Assembly (NCBI RefSeq): GCF_001887595.1
Contig: NZ_CP017480.1
Span: 3,872,001 to 3,936,000, forward strand
Direction of reading: 5' to 3'
DNA length: 64,000 nt
DNA from: Luteibacter rhizovicinus DSM 16549
GTDB taxonomy: Bacteria; Pseudomonadota; Gammaproteobacteria; Xanthomonadales; Rhodanobacteraceae
The notes below the pieces were generated by a model. It searched no databases, had not been told where the DNA came from, and saw nothing but the letters and a program-made list of their open reading frames with translations. Within the stretch, counting starts at the first letter, position 1. The number at the start of each line of letters is the position of its first letter. Made by a program: the position numbers and the translations under genes. Below, in pieces: positions 27,648 through 36,087 of the stretch.

Positions 27648-28213
27648 CCCGGATCCATCGGACGCCGCGTGGCTTCCGCGAGCGTCTCGGTAAAATGATG
27701 GTCTGACAGGGCGACCGGCCCTGTCAGTCTCTCGGTCACTTCCTGCACGACCCACTGGTTGCCATCCGGGTCACTGAGGGAAAAGTACGAGGCGTAACTC
27801 TTCCGGTCGGGATTGGGACCGGATGACTGGTTCTCCTTTCCCGCGTGGTGGAAGACGCCGTTGGCGTCATGGAAGATGTCACTCACATCGATGCCACGAC
27901 GGAGCATTTCGTCTCGGGCTTGCACGATGTCGCTAACGACGAGATGCAGACCCTGCACCGAGCCGGGTTGCGCCGTGGTCATGCGTTCACCGAACATTAC
28001 CGAGCAACCCGAGCCCGGCGGCGTGTACTGGACGACTCGGAAGCCGCGTTCATCGGTGTAGTCGATGTCGAAACGCCAGCCGAGCCGGGCATAGAAATGC
28101 TTCGCTCGATCGACGTCGGTCACGGGGACCACCGCGATCTCGAAGCTTATGGGAAACGGAAACGGCCCGAATGTTTCCGCGCCGCGTTCGTTCGGTCTCT
28201 GCGTCGTACCCAT
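27644..28213 (-). CDS. VOC (glyoxalase/bleomycin-resistance) family protein
   Basis: 189 residues. Paired beta-alpha-beta modules: ISFEIAVVPVTDVDRAKHFYARLGWRFDIDY (about 22-52), then GLHLVVSDIVQARDEMLRRGIDVSDIFHD, ending with YFSLSDPDGNQWVVQEVTER, a conserved C-terminal metal-ligand segment. The fold is clear; the reaction is not. It shares its 3' end with the hydrolase gene (four-base overlap), and an aldo/keto reductase is upstream on the same strand, 109 bases away. Confidence 0.85.
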   Translation of the reverse strand: MGTTQRPNERGAETFGPFPFPISFEIAVVPVTDVDRAKHFYARLGWRFDIDYTDERGFRVVQYTPPGSGCSVMFGERMTTAQPGSVQGLHLVVSDIVQARDEMLRRGIDVSDIFHDANGVFHHAGKENQSSGPNPDRKSYASYFSLSDPDGNQWVVQEVTERLTGPVALSDHHFTETLAEATRRPMDPG

Positions 28214-28322
28214 GGGCGTCTCCCGTGCTTTCGCTCAGGGTGCGGTCTCGCGGGATGACGTGTCTTGGTGAGCCTTTCCGTTACGTCGCTATTTCTGAAC
28301 CAGATTGCCGCATATCCAACCC

Positions 28323-29312
28323 TCAGCGGTCGATGGTCGCAAGGATCCAGTCGGCGTATCGATTGCCCGATACGCTGCCCGGTACCAGCGCGTCGTCGAT
28401 ACGTTGCGTGTCCGCCTCGTCGAGCCGGACATCTGCCGCTACGAGGTTTTCTTCCAGGTAGCTGCGGCGCTTGGTGCCCGGAATCGGAACGATGTCGTCG
28501 CCTTTGCACAGCAACCACGCGAGTGCGACTTGCGCCGGTGTGATGCCCTGTTCGGCGGCGATGTCGAAAACCACGCGTGCGGCCTGCAGGTTGGCATCGT
28601 AGTTCGTACCCTGGTAACGCGGATCGATACGACGGGTATCGTCTTCCGGGTAGGCCTCGGCGCGCTTCACGCCACCGGCGAGAAAGCCTCGCCCCAGCGG
28701 GCAGAACGGCACCAGCCCGATGCCGAGTTCACGCAGGGCAGGGATGATCTCGGGCTCGAGATTGCGTTCCCATAGAGAGTACTCACTCTGCAAGGCCGAG
28801 ACCGGATGTACGGCATGCGCGCGGCGGAGATTGGCGACACCCACCTCCGAGAGGCCGAAGAAACGCACTTTCCCACGCTCGACCAATCGACCGACGGCAC
28901 CTGCGACGTCTTCTATGGGAACAGAACGGTCGAGCCGATGCTGGTAGAGCAGGTCGATGTGGTCGGTCTGCAGCCTTTGAAGGCATCCATCCACCACCCG
29001 GACGATGTTTTCGGGGCGACTGTCCATACCGACGATGGTGTCGCCATCGAACCGTGAGCCGAACTTGGTGGCGATGACGACCTGGTCGCGACGATCCTTG
29101 AAGGCCTTGCCGAGCAGGCTCTCGTTGGTGAACGGACCGTAGTTCTCCGCCGTGTCGAAAAAATCACAACCGAGCTCAATCGCCCGGTGCAGCGTCGCGA
29201 TGGACTCGGCTTCATCGGCTGGCCCGTAGGATTGGCTCATGCCCATGCAACCCAACCCGATCGCGCCGACTTCGAGGCCCTGGGACCCCAGCTTTCTCTT
29301 CTTCAGCATCAC
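28323..29312 (-). CDS. Aldo/keto reductase
   Basis: 329 residues. The catalytic tetrad is present: D53 and Y58 (FFDTAENYGP), K83 (ATKFGS) and H125 (YQHRLD). The C-terminal part has VPIPGTKRRSYLEENL, the NADPH-binding segment. The layout matches the AKR13/YakC type. It is divergent from the AraC gene at 29414, likely its regulator. Substrate not deducible. Confidence 0.9.
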   Translation of the reverse strand: MMLKKRKLGSQGLEVGAIGLGCMGMSQSYGPADEAESIATLHRAIELGCDFFDTAENYGPFTNESLLGKAFKDRRDQVVIATKFGSRFDGDTIVGMDSRPENIVRVVDGCLQRLQTDHIDLLYQHRLDRSVPIEDVAGAVGRLVERGKVRFFGLSEVGVANLRRAHAVHPVSALQSEYSLWERNLEPEIIPALRELGIGLVPFCPLGRGFLAGGVKRAEAYPEDDTRRIDPRYQGTNYDANLQAARVVFDIAAEQGITPAQVALAWLLCKGDDIVPIPGTKRRSYLEENLVAADVRLDEADTQRIDDALVPGSVSGNRYADWILATIDR

Positions 29313-29413
29313 GTAAACGCCCAGCCTGTTGTTTGCGGTTGGTGGCAGTCTAGGCAGGTGCCCTTGTACGGTGAATGCTTGTGAGTGCGAAATACTTGCG
29401 TGATAGTACAGGC

Positions 29414-30346
29414 ATGATCGCTGATCCCGCCTCCGATATTCTCGAGTTCACAAAAGCCCAGACGCTGGTCACCGGGGGTTTCAGGGCGAGCGGGGCATGG
29501 GCATTGCAGTTCCCGGTGCCTAAATCGATCAAGTTCTTCGCGGTGGTGAAAGGGCGTTGTTGGGCGATCGTCGATGGGCTTCCCGAGCCGGTCGAATTCG
29601 GTCCGGGCGACGTGGGCCTGCTTGCCGCGCCGCGTGCCTTCGTTCTCGCCAGCAACCTCATCTGCACGCCGCAGGATGCCATGGAGGTCTTCAGCGGCGC
29701 AGGCAAGACGGAGGTGACGCTCGGCGATGGCAGCGACTTCGAGTACATCGGCGGCCACGTGCTTCTCGATCCCGTGAGCGGCCGCTTCCTCGCCGACGTG
29801 CTGCCACCCTGGGCCCACGTCCCAGCCGATCAGCCTGATGCCGCTGTGTTTCGCTGGCTACTCGGGCAACTACGCGCAGAACACGGTTCGTCGGCGTTCG
29901 GGGCGAAGCTCGCCTCTGCTCAGCTGGCTCAGCTCCTTTTCATCCATGTCCTCAGGACACATCTCGGCAATGCAGATGCACTACCGACCGGCTGGCTCCG
30001 TGCCTTGAGCGACCCAAGGCTGGCTGCCGCCCTGCGAATGATGCACGGCGAGCCGGGAAAGGCATGGGGTCTGGATGAGCTCGCGCGGGCCTCATCGATG
30101 TCTCGCACCGCCTTTGCGGCTCGCTTCAAGTTATTAGCCGGTACCACACCGCTGGCGTACCTGACAGCGTGGCGCATGCGTCTCGCCGAGCGTGCGCTTC
30201 GTGAAGAAGGGACGTCCGTCGGTTTGATCGGTCAGATGCTGGGATACTCGTCGGAGAGCGCATTCAGTAACGCGTTCAAACGGGAGAAGGGGGTCTCACC
30301 GCAGGGGTATCGACGCCGTCCCGTTAGTCGCGAAGATGCTAGCTGA
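29414..30346 (+). CDS. AraC family regulator with cupin-type sensor
   Basis: 310 residues from ATG 29414, chosen because MIADPASDILEF matches the normal start of this family; an ATG at 29375 gives 13 more residues. The cupin sensor covers about 1-190 (AWALQFPVPKSIKFFAVVKGRCW). Two helix-turn-helix motifs follow: WGLDELARASSMSRTAFAARFK and VGLIGQMLGYSSESAFSNAFKRE. Divergent from the aldo/keto reductase. A second member of the same type is at 31606-32544. Confidence 0.87.
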   Translation: MIADPASDILEFTKAQTLVTGGFRASGAWALQFPVPKSIKFFAVVKGRCWAIVDGLPEPVEFGPGDVGLLAAPRAFVLASNLICTPQDAMEVFSGAGKTEVTLGDGSDFEYIGGHVLLDPVSGRFLADVLPPWAHVPADQPDAAVFRWLLGQLRAEHGSSAFGAKLASAQLAQLLFIHVLRTHLGNADALPTGWLRALSDPRLAAALRMMHGEPGKAWGLDELARASSMSRTAFAARFKLLAGTTPLAYLTAWRMRLAERALREEGTSVGLIGQMLGYSSESAFSNAFKREKGVSPQGYRRRPVSREDAS

Positions 30347-30393
30347 AAAAGAGCGTGTCTTTAGCGGACCTACATTGATGTAGTCGCAGGCAC

Positions 30394-30420
30394 AAAAAAG
30401 GTGGGCGAATCCGCCCACCT
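30394..30420 (-). terminator. Intrinsic terminator for the DUF4142 gene
   Basis: Stem AGGTGGGCG/CGCCCACCT (30399-30407 with 30412-30420), loop AATC, nine base pairs. On the minus strand it is followed by a run of six T (30394-30399). It lies 39 bases after the stop of the DUF4142 gene. Confidence 0.85.
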
Positions 30421-30458
30421 GATGGTTCTCGACGTTGCGCCGTGGTCCTGGTCGTACC

Positions 30459-31007
30459 TTACTTTGCCGAAGGCAGTGCCTTCGCCATCTCGAGGTGATG
30501 CTTGAGGGTCGGCAGCGTTTTCGTCGCAAAGGCCTTCAAATCCGCGTCCTTGCCGCTCGTCGATTCCTGCGTGAAAAGCTTGATGACCTTTTCATGGTCG
30601 GCAACCATTTTCGTCTTGAACGCGGCATCGAATGCCGCGCCATCTTTCTTCTCGATCGCCGACGCCGCTTTCACGTCCGCCGGCATCGGTGCAGTGGCCG
30701 TCGGTATCGACTTGCCGCTTGCGATCGATTTCAGCTCGTCGCCAGCCTTGGTGTGGTCGTCGACCATGGTCTGTCCGAATGTCTTAACAGCATCGGATTG
30801 ACCCTTTTCGGCGCCGATCTTTCCGAGACTTACCTCGGCCAGGCCAGCGGCGCTGGCCATTTTGACGAAGTTGGTGTCCGCCGCGCTCTCCGACGACGAT
30901 GCCGACATGGGGTGGTCGGCTGCCGCGGTCTGAGCGAACGCGACGCCAGCGACTGGAAAAAGAGCGGCGGTGGCTAAGGCCAAGGTGAACAAACGGCGCT
31001 GGGTCAT
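30459..31007 (-). CDS. Exported DUF4142 protein
   Basis: 182 residues. Signal peptide about 1-25 (VAFAQ). The mature part is helical, with NFVKMASAAGLAEVSLGKIGAEKG near 46-69, then VKTFGQTMVDDHTKAGDELK, and two later histidine-bearing helices (KTKMVADHEKVIKLFTQES and TLKHHLEMAK). This is the DUF4142 ferritin-like four-helix pattern. Function unknown; such proteins occur with stress and envelope genes. Clear terminator downstream. Confidence 0.9.
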   Translation of the reverse strand: MTQRRLFTLALATAALFPVAGVAFAQTAAADHPMSASSSESAADTNFVKMASAAGLAEVSLGKIGAEKGQSDAVKTFGQTMVDDHTKAGDELKSIASGKSIPTATAPMPADVKAASAIEKKDGAAFDAAFKTKMVADHEKVIKLFTQESTSGKDADLKAFATKTLPTLKHHLEMAKALPSAK

Positions 31008-31115
31008 GGCAGATCTCCGGCAGGAAGGGCGCTAGGTTTCTCACGAGCCGAATGAAGCAGCCGTGCAAGAAACGGTTTGGAATCCGCCTTACCCTTGACG
31101 CGCGTCGCGCTGAGG

Positions 31116-31244
31116 TCAGCCTTGGTCTTCGTTGTCGTGTTCTTGCTGCGGCGACTCCTTTTTCTTCGGTTGCTTTTCCACGTGGTCAGCGGCCGTGTCG
31201 GGCACGGTGCTCTTGGATGTATCTGCTTGTTCCGACGCAGTCAT
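31116..31244 (-). CDS. Small 42-residue hydrophilic protein
   Basis: Starts at ATG 31244 with GGAG eight bases upstream and ends at TGA 31116. Charged and polar throughout: a Ser/Thr-rich start (TASEQADTSKSTV), KQPKKKES in the middle and EHDNEDQG at the end; no hydrophobic segment, so soluble and probably disordered. Its start overlaps the stop of the broken DUF4198 frame as ATGA, which suggests translational coupling. No homologue recognised. The good ribosome site is the main evidence that it is real. Confidence 0.5.
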   Translation of the reverse strand: MTASEQADTSKSTVPDTAADHVEKQPKKKESPQQEHDNEDQG

Positions 31245-31588
31245 GGGGATTCTCCGTTGCGGCTCTTAACAGTGTCCCAAAGGGCGTCATAGGGTGTGAA
31301 AGGTTCCGTGAAAACGGCCGTCAGACGACGTAAATCGGTCCTCGCGCCGTTCGGTCCGATGGCATCGAAGCGAACGATCCGGCGCAGGGGAATGGGCGAG
31401 CGTTGCCGAGCCGGCCCGTGACCGACCTGGATCGTCAGTGGCGTGACGGCTTGCGGTTGTACCCAATAGGCGTTCGGTTGGACCCAGAAATCATGCGCAC
31501 GGACGGGTGAAGTCAAGCAAAGAGCCAGCATGACCGAGACCGTCCGTTGGACATTGAACGAAGGTATGAGCGTGACGCGATGGCGCAA
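31241..31588 (-). pseudogene. Truncated DUF4198 (nickel-uptake-like periplasmic) protein gene
   Basis: From about 31588 (TTG) or ATG 31531, the frame encodes a signal peptide ending in SPVRA, then HDFWVQPNAYWVQPQAV, TIQVGHGPARQRSPIPLRR and RFDAIGPNGARTDLR. That is the conserved first third of DUF4198 proteins, normally some 250 residues long. After DLR the sequence changes to RLTAVFTEPFTPYDALW and stops at 31241, so two thirds are missing. A deletion fits best. Whether the stub is still translated is unknown; its stop overlaps the start of the 42-residue frame. Confidence 0.6.
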
Positions 31589-31605
31589 GATGTTGCGCCG
31601 TTGCG

Positions 31606-32544
31606 TCACTCCGTATCGTTTGTCGAGACGTGCGCCTTCGAGCGTTTGGGTGAATGGCCATAGGCGTGCTTGTAAGCGTTGCCGAAGGCGCTGACCGACG
31701 CGTAGCCAAGGGACGAAGCAAGCACCGCGATCGAACATGTACCTTTGTGCAGGGCGTGTTGGGCGAGCTGCATTCGCCAGTGACGGAGATACTCGAGTGG
31801 GGCGACACCCACCATGGATTTAAAGCGCAGGGCGAACGCCGAACGCGACATGGCCATGGCAGCTGCCAGCTCTCCGACCGTCCACTGATGGTGAACCGCG
31901 TTGTGCATCAGCTTGATCGCGCCCCCGACCCGGGGATCCGAAAATGCGCCGATCCAGCCGGTGGCATCCGCGCCGTCATCGGAAACGTAGGCGCGAAGCG
32001 CCTGAATGAGCAGGACATCGCCCAGGCGCTCGATCATCAGGGTCGAGCCCAGGTTCGACTGGTCCATTTCGCGATTCAACAGGCCCAAGGTATCTCGTAA
32101 GACGGCCGCCGCAGGCGAGCTGGCGCGAATGTGCATGAAAGCGGGCAGGGCTTCGATCATGCGTGGCGCGTTCGCGTCGGCGAAAGTGAATGCGCCCCCC
32201 AGCATCACGGTGTCATCGCCATCGAGCTGCAGGATGCTTTTCTCTCCAAAGAGGGCAATGCCATCCTGCGGATCCAAAGTCGGATCGCTCGTCACCACAT
32301 ACGGCGTGTTGGTCAGAAGGAACGTGTCACCTGCAGCGAGCTGACGCGGCTCACTGTCGGGCAGCACGATCCATGCCGCTCCGCGTAGGACGGCGACGAA
32401 CTTCAGGCGTTCCCGGACGGGCAGGCTAAGCGACCACTCGCCTCCTGCCTCCAGACGCGTGCATCGGACACTCGACAGGTCGAGCAACGCCAGGACGTTG
32501 GACAGGGGATCGGAAGCAGATTTGGACGATAGCGACGAAAACAT
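31606..32544 (-). CDS. AraC family regulator with cupin-type sensor
   Basis: 312 residues from ATG 32544; an ATG at 32565 would add seven. Sensor half 1-190 with WSLSLPVRERLKFVAVLRGAAW, and a C-terminal pair of helix-turn-helices, WTVGELAAAMAMSRSAFALRFK and IAVLASSLGYASVSAFGNAYKHAYG. Paralogous to the regulator at 29414. Divergent from the SDR at 32612 with a 67-base gap, so it is the likely regulator of that gene. Confidence 0.87.
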   Translation of the reverse strand: MFSSLSSKSASDPLSNVLALLDLSSVRCTRLEAGGEWSLSLPVRERLKFVAVLRGAAWIVLPDSEPRQLAAGDTFLLTNTPYVVTSDPTLDPQDGIALFGEKSILQLDGDDTVMLGGAFTFADANAPRMIEALPAFMHIRASSPAAAVLRDTLGLLNREMDQSNLGSTLMIERLGDVLLIQALRAYVSDDGADATGWIGAFSDPRVGGAIKLMHNAVHHQWTVGELAAAMAMSRSAFALRFKSMVGVAPLEYLRHWRMQLAQHALHKGTCSIAVLASSLGYASVSAFGNAYKHAYGHSPKRSKAHVSTNDTE

Positions 32545-32611
32545 GGCTTGCGCAGCATAGACCATCTACCCGTCGCTCAGCAGAATGGCCGCTCCCACTC
32601 AGGAGACACCC

Positions 32612-33346
32612 ATGTCCAGCGAAAGCAAGGTTGTGGTGATTACGGGCGCGAGTAGCGGAATTGGCCAGGCAACGGCGCGGTTGCTCGCAGGTCGCGGCTA
32701 TAAGGTCGCGCTTGGTGCGCGGCGTGATGAGGCACTTTCTGCGATGACGGAGGAGCTGCGCCAGGCAGGCGGGCAGGCTGTCTACAAGGTGACCGATGTC
32801 ACCCGGCGAAGCGATGTCGAGGCGCTGGTGAGCTTTGCTGTTGAAAACTTCGGTCAGGTGGATGCCATCGTCAACAATGCAGGGATTGGCCCGATATCGC
32901 GTTTCGATGCGCTGTGCGTGGACGACTGGGACGCCATGATCGACGTCAACCTTCGTGGCACGTTGTACGGTATCGCGGCAGTGCTGCCCTTGTTTGCGCG
33001 TCAAGAAAGGGGCCATGTGATCAACGTCATATCGACGGCCGGTATCAAAATCTTACCGACCATGGGTCCGTATGCAGCCACGAAGAACGCCGTTCGCACG
33101 TTGACTGAAGCACTGCGCCAGGAGGCCGGGCCGCATTTGCGCGTAACCGAAATATCGCCGGGCATGGTGGCCACTCGATTCGGTGATTCGATCACGGACC
33201 TCAAGACGAAAGAGGATATCCAAAGGCGCATGGGCGACATAGCGATTCCCGCGGACGCGATCGCTCGCGGGATTCTTTTTGCGCTGGAACAGCCACCCGA
33301 AGTAGAGGTCGGAAGTATGGTCATCCGACCGACGGCCCAGGGGTGA
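32612..33346 (+). CDS. Short-chain dehydrogenase/reductase
   Basis: 244 residues from ATG 32612, with CAGGAG before it. TGASSGIG (11-18), NNAG (88-91), S141 and Y154-x3-K158 (YAATK). GARRDE after strand two suggests NADP. The C-terminal strand VGSMVIRPTAQG closely parallels that of the SDR at 17400-18146, so the two are paralogues of the same subfamily. Divergent from an AraC gene. Confidence 0.88.
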   Translation: MSSESKVVVITGASSGIGQATARLLAGRGYKVALGARRDEALSAMTEELRQAGGQAVYKVTDVTRRSDVEALVSFAVENFGQVDAIVNNAGIGPISRFDALCVDDWDAMIDVNLRGTLYGIAAVLPLFARQERGHVINVISTAGIKILPTMGPYAATKNAVRTLTEALRQEAGPHLRVTEISPGMVATRFGDSITDLKTKEDIQRRMGDIAIPADAIARGILFALEQPPEVEVGSMVIRPTAQG

Positions 33347-33379
33347 CGACAAACGTAGCTGTTCTTTAGATCGCGCTAT

Positions 33380-34006
33380 TCACGCCGTGCCGATGTCGAC
33401 GTTAAGGGCGATGTCGAAGCTGCCTGCACCGTTCCTGGCCAGGCCGATGAGCATCAGGCCGATCGCCTCGAGTGTCGCCGCCATGTGCAGGCCGCCGACA
33501 TCGAGTGGACGTAGCCCGAGACTCTCGATGAAGGTCGAGACGCGCGCCTTCGCCTCCGGATCGTCGGCGGCAAAGAACGCGTCGAGACGTCCACGTTGAG
33601 TGAGCACGGGACCGAAGAGAGTGTTGAAGGCCTTTACGACATGCGCACCGGTGGACGCGGCCTTGGCGATCTCCTGCGCACCGGAACTGCCGCTCGGTGT
33701 CACGAGACTCGCTGCGTCGGACGAGATCGGATTGGTGATGTCGATGATCACCTTGCCGTCGAGCGCGTCTCCGTAGTCGGCCAGCACCGCCGCCGCGCTG
33801 CTGTACGGCACCGCGAGAATGACGATGTCGCCCGTCGGCGCCGCACCGTACGTTCCCGTAGACGCTCCCGCGTCGAGCTGCGTGGCGAGTGCGTGCGCCT
33901 TGGAGCGATCGCGGCTGATCACCTCGATGGTGTGGCCGGCTTTGACCGTACGGCCGCCGATCGCTGCGGCCATGCCGCCAGAGCCAATGATGCTGATCGT
34001 GCTCAT
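33380..34006 (-). CDS. NADPH-dependent F420 reductase-like protein
   Basis: 208 residues. Rossmann motif ISIIGSGGMAAAIG at 4-17, then VISRDRSKA, VILAVPYSSAAAVLADYG and KVIIDITNP, the signature of the NADP oxidoreductase coenzyme-F420-dependent family. The C-terminus (STFIESLGLRPLDVGGLHMAATLEAIGLMLIGLA) is complete. Many bacterial members act without F420, so the real substrate is open. Start overlaps the stop of the epimerase gene by four bases. A broken second copy lies upstream at 35001-35380. Confidence 0.85.
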   Translation of the reverse strand: MSTISIIGSGGMAAAIGGRTVKAGHTIEVISRDRSKAHALATQLDAGASTGTYGAAPTGDIVILAVPYSSAAAVLADYGDALDGKVIIDITNPISSDAASLVTPSGSSGAQEIAKAASTGAHVVKAFNTLFGPVLTQRGRLDAFFAADDPEAKARVSTFIESLGLRPLDVGGLHMAATLEAIGLMLIGLARNGAGSFDIALNVDIGTA

Positions 34007-34950
34007 GTGTTGTCTCCCGGGAAATAGTGGCCATTGGCCAGGTTTGCGAGCAGGTCGGGCTGGGTGGGCTCCCAGCCTAGGGTCTGGCGGGTGACGAGGT
34101 TGGACGCAGGCAGGTTCAATGTGACCAGATTCGCGAGGAACCCGAAGTATCCCGGCAGCATCAGCACGTCGTTGGGAATACTCACGGCCGGCAGGCCCAG
34201 GCGATGGCCGATGGCCTCCGCGATGTCGCGGAACCGGATGCCTTCGCCCTCGATTCCGTGCCAGTACTTGCCGGCCGGTCCCTTCTCCAGGGCCAGGCGG
34301 AACAGCACGGCGAGATCGTGCGTGTGCACGGCAGGCCAGAGGTTCGCGCCGTCGCCGGGGTAGCCGATGGCACCCTTTGCCTTCGCGAGCCCGATGAGCA
34401 GCGGGAGGAAGCCGGCGGCGTCGGTCGCGCTGTGGGCGATGGGAGGAATACGCACGATGGACGATCGGACACCTCGCTCGGCGAGGCCGATCACCGCGAG
34501 CTCCACGACGTTGCGAACGCGCAGGCTGCCTTTGTACTTGTCGCCACCGGGAAGAGCCGGATCATCCTCGGTCGCTGGCCGGCCCAGGTCTTCCCATCCG
34601 GGCGACCCGATGCTGCCTGCCGCGACCAGCGGCTTTCCGGTCCCTGCCAGCGCCTCGCCGTACGCGAGCATCACCTGCAGCTCGGCAGCGGCCACAGCGT
34701 CGATGCCACCGGAGGGAAGCAGGTCCTGACGGTGCGCGAGGTGGATAACGCCATCGGACTCCGCCGCCGCCGCCTTCAGTCCGTCGAGATCGGAGATATC
34801 TCCACGCCGCGGCGTGGCTCCAAGGGCGGATGCCGCCGCCGCGGAGTCGTCCGAGCGGACCAGGGTGGTCACCTCGTGGCCGGCGGCGATGAGCTCGGGG
34901 ATAACGTACGAACCGATATGGCCGGTCCCGCCAGTGACTAGAACATGCAT
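34003..34950 (-). CDS. NAD-dependent epimerase/NmrA-like SDR
   Basis: 315 residues. Extended-SDR Rossmann start LVTGGTGHIGSYVIPEL (4-20), followed by VTTLVRSD and a GDISDLDGL segment. The usual YxxxK is not obvious: the sequence has DKYKGSLRVRN at about 135-146, where Y and K are adjacent. The protein may therefore be an atypical or regulatory member (NmrA-like) rather than an active epimerase. Translationally coupled to the F420-type reductase downstream. Same strand as the broken reductase copy, all three behind the TetR-controlled promoter. Confidence 0.8.
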   Translation of the reverse strand: MHVLVTGGTGHIGSYVIPELIAAGHEVTTLVRSDDSAAAASALGATPRRGDISDLDGLKAAAAESDGVIHLAHRQDLLPSGGIDAVAAAELQVMLAYGEALAGTGKPLVAAGSIGSPGWEDLGRPATEDDPALPGGDKYKGSLRVRNVVELAVIGLAERGVRSSIVRIPPIAHSATDAAGFLPLLIGLAKAKGAIGYPGDGANLWPAVHTHDLAVLFRLALEKGPAGKYWHGIEGEGIRFRDIAEAIGHRLGLPAVSIPNDVLMLPGYFGFLANLVTLNLPASNLVTRQTLGWEPTQPDLLANLANGHYFPGDNT

Positions 34951-35000
34951 GTCGTGAGCCTTTTGGGTGATGTGATGCGAGAGAGGGACGTCTGCTTTAC

Positions 35001-35380
35001 TCAGACGAAAACACTGACGCCGATCGCGAAGCGGGTGTGCTTGACCGCGTGGGCCATGAGGCCCAACGACAGAAGACAGAGGTGCTCCAGCGTCCGCGCC
35101 ATTGGCAGTTGCCCGACGTCCAGTGGACGCAGTCCGAGGCTTTCGACGAAGGCGGAGCTGCCTTGGCGATTTCCTGTGCGCCGGAACTGTTCCCAGGCGT
35201 CACAAAGCGGGTGAGGTCGGGAGCGACGGGGTTGGTGATGTCGACAAGGAGCTTGCCGGCGAGCGCTGATGCCTTGGCGGGATCGCGAGTGATCACCTCG
35301 ACGGTGTGTCCGGCCTTGACGGCGAGCGTGGCGATCGCCGTGGCCATGCCGCCTGAGCCGATGATGCTGATAGTGCTCAC
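35001..35380 (-). pseudogene. Decayed tandem copy of the F420-type reductase
   Basis: Starts at GTG 35380 with STISIIGSGGMATAIATLAVKAGH, then TRDPAKASALAGKL runs straight into LVDITNP: about 40 codons present in the intact copy at 33380-34006 are missing, in frame. After SSGAQEIAKAA a second deletion of about 40 codons shifts the frame; the true end, FVESLGLRPLDVGQLPMARTLEH and so on, is found in another frame down to 35001. Without the NADP-binding loop and the middle of the domain it cannot be active. Divergent from the TetR gene. Confidence 0.82.
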
Positions 35381-35438
35381 ATGGGGTCTCCTCGACAGTC
35401 GACTGGCACCCGTAAGCCCTAAGTGCTACGGTGCGCCA

Positions 35439-35444
35439 TATAAT
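35439..35444 (+). promoter_or_regulatory. Probable -10 element of the TetR gene
   Basis: A consensus TATAAT lies 68 bases upstream of the TetR start codon and three bases before the first operator copy. No clear -35 was assigned. Confidence 0.4.
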
Positions 35445-35446
35445 CT

Positions 35447-35459
35447 GGATCACTGATCC
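35447..35459. promoter_or_regulatory. TetR operator, copy 1
   Basis: GGATCACTGATCC, palindromic around a central C, the same 13-base core as at 35481-35493. The flanks differ between copies. It overlaps the probable start point of the TetR promoter. Confidence 0.65.
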
Positions 35460-35478
35460 GGATGCAGACTCATTGTAT

Positions 35479-35495
35479 GTGGATCACTGATCCAC
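35479..35495. promoter_or_regulatory. TetR operator, copy 2
   Basis: GTGGATCACTGATCCAC, a palindrome of eight base pairs per arm around a central C. Centre-to-centre distance to copy 1 is 34 bases. It lies 16 bases before the TetR start codon. Confidence 0.7.
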
Positions 35496-35511
35496 TTGTC
35501 AAGGTGCACGC

Positions 35512-36087
35512 ATGCGGGCTGACGCCAAAAAGAACTACAGCCACCTCCTCGCCGTCGCAGCCAACGTCGTTGCCGAGCACGGCGCGGACGCATCCATGCG
35601 GGACATCGCCCGTCGGGCTGAGGTGGGATTGGCCACGTTGCTTCGTCACTTCCCGACACGGGAAGCTCTGTTCGAAGCCTTGCTGCGCATGAATGTCGAC
35701 GTGCTGATGCAGCAGGCGGACGAACTCCAGGCGTCGAGCTCGCCTGACGATGCCCTGGTGTCGTGGTTTCGCGAGGCGGTCGCCTTCACGCACAGCTACA
35801 GCGGCGTCTGCGAGCTGATGGCGAGCGCGCATGACGACCCGGACTCCGCGCTGCACGCCTTGAGCACCGCATTGCGGACCGTGGGCGCGCGACTACTGCA
35901 ACGCGCTCAGGCGGAGGGAACGGCTCGCGCCGATATGGATGGGGTCGACCTGTTTGCGCTCATGTCGGCGCTCGGCTGGCTCGTCGGCCAACCGGGATTC
36001 GCGCCGCGGGGCGATCATCTCTTCGACTTGATAACGAGCGCCATTCTGACGGCTCGACCGGGAAACAAGGTCAGGAAGGCAGGCTAA
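35512..36087 (+). CDS. TetR family regulator
   Basis: 191 residues. Helix-turn-helix about 22-50 (ASMRDIARRAEVGLATLLRHFPTREALFEAL), then a ligand-binding half with SYSGVCELMASAHDD, typical of regulators of SDR/NmrA operons. The two palindromes in the gap to the broken reductase and epimerase operon are probably its operators, so it should repress itself and that operon. Its last 17 bases overlap the end of the convergent MFS gene. Confidence 0.87.
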   Translation: MRADAKKNYSHLLAVAANVVAEHGADASMRDIARRAEVGLATLLRHFPTREALFEALLRMNVDVLMQQADELQASSSPDDALVSWFREAVAFTHSYSGVCELMASAHDDPDSALHALSTALRTVGARLLQRAQAEGTARADMDGVDLFALMSALGWLVGQPGFAPRGDHLFDLITSAILTARPGNKVRKAG

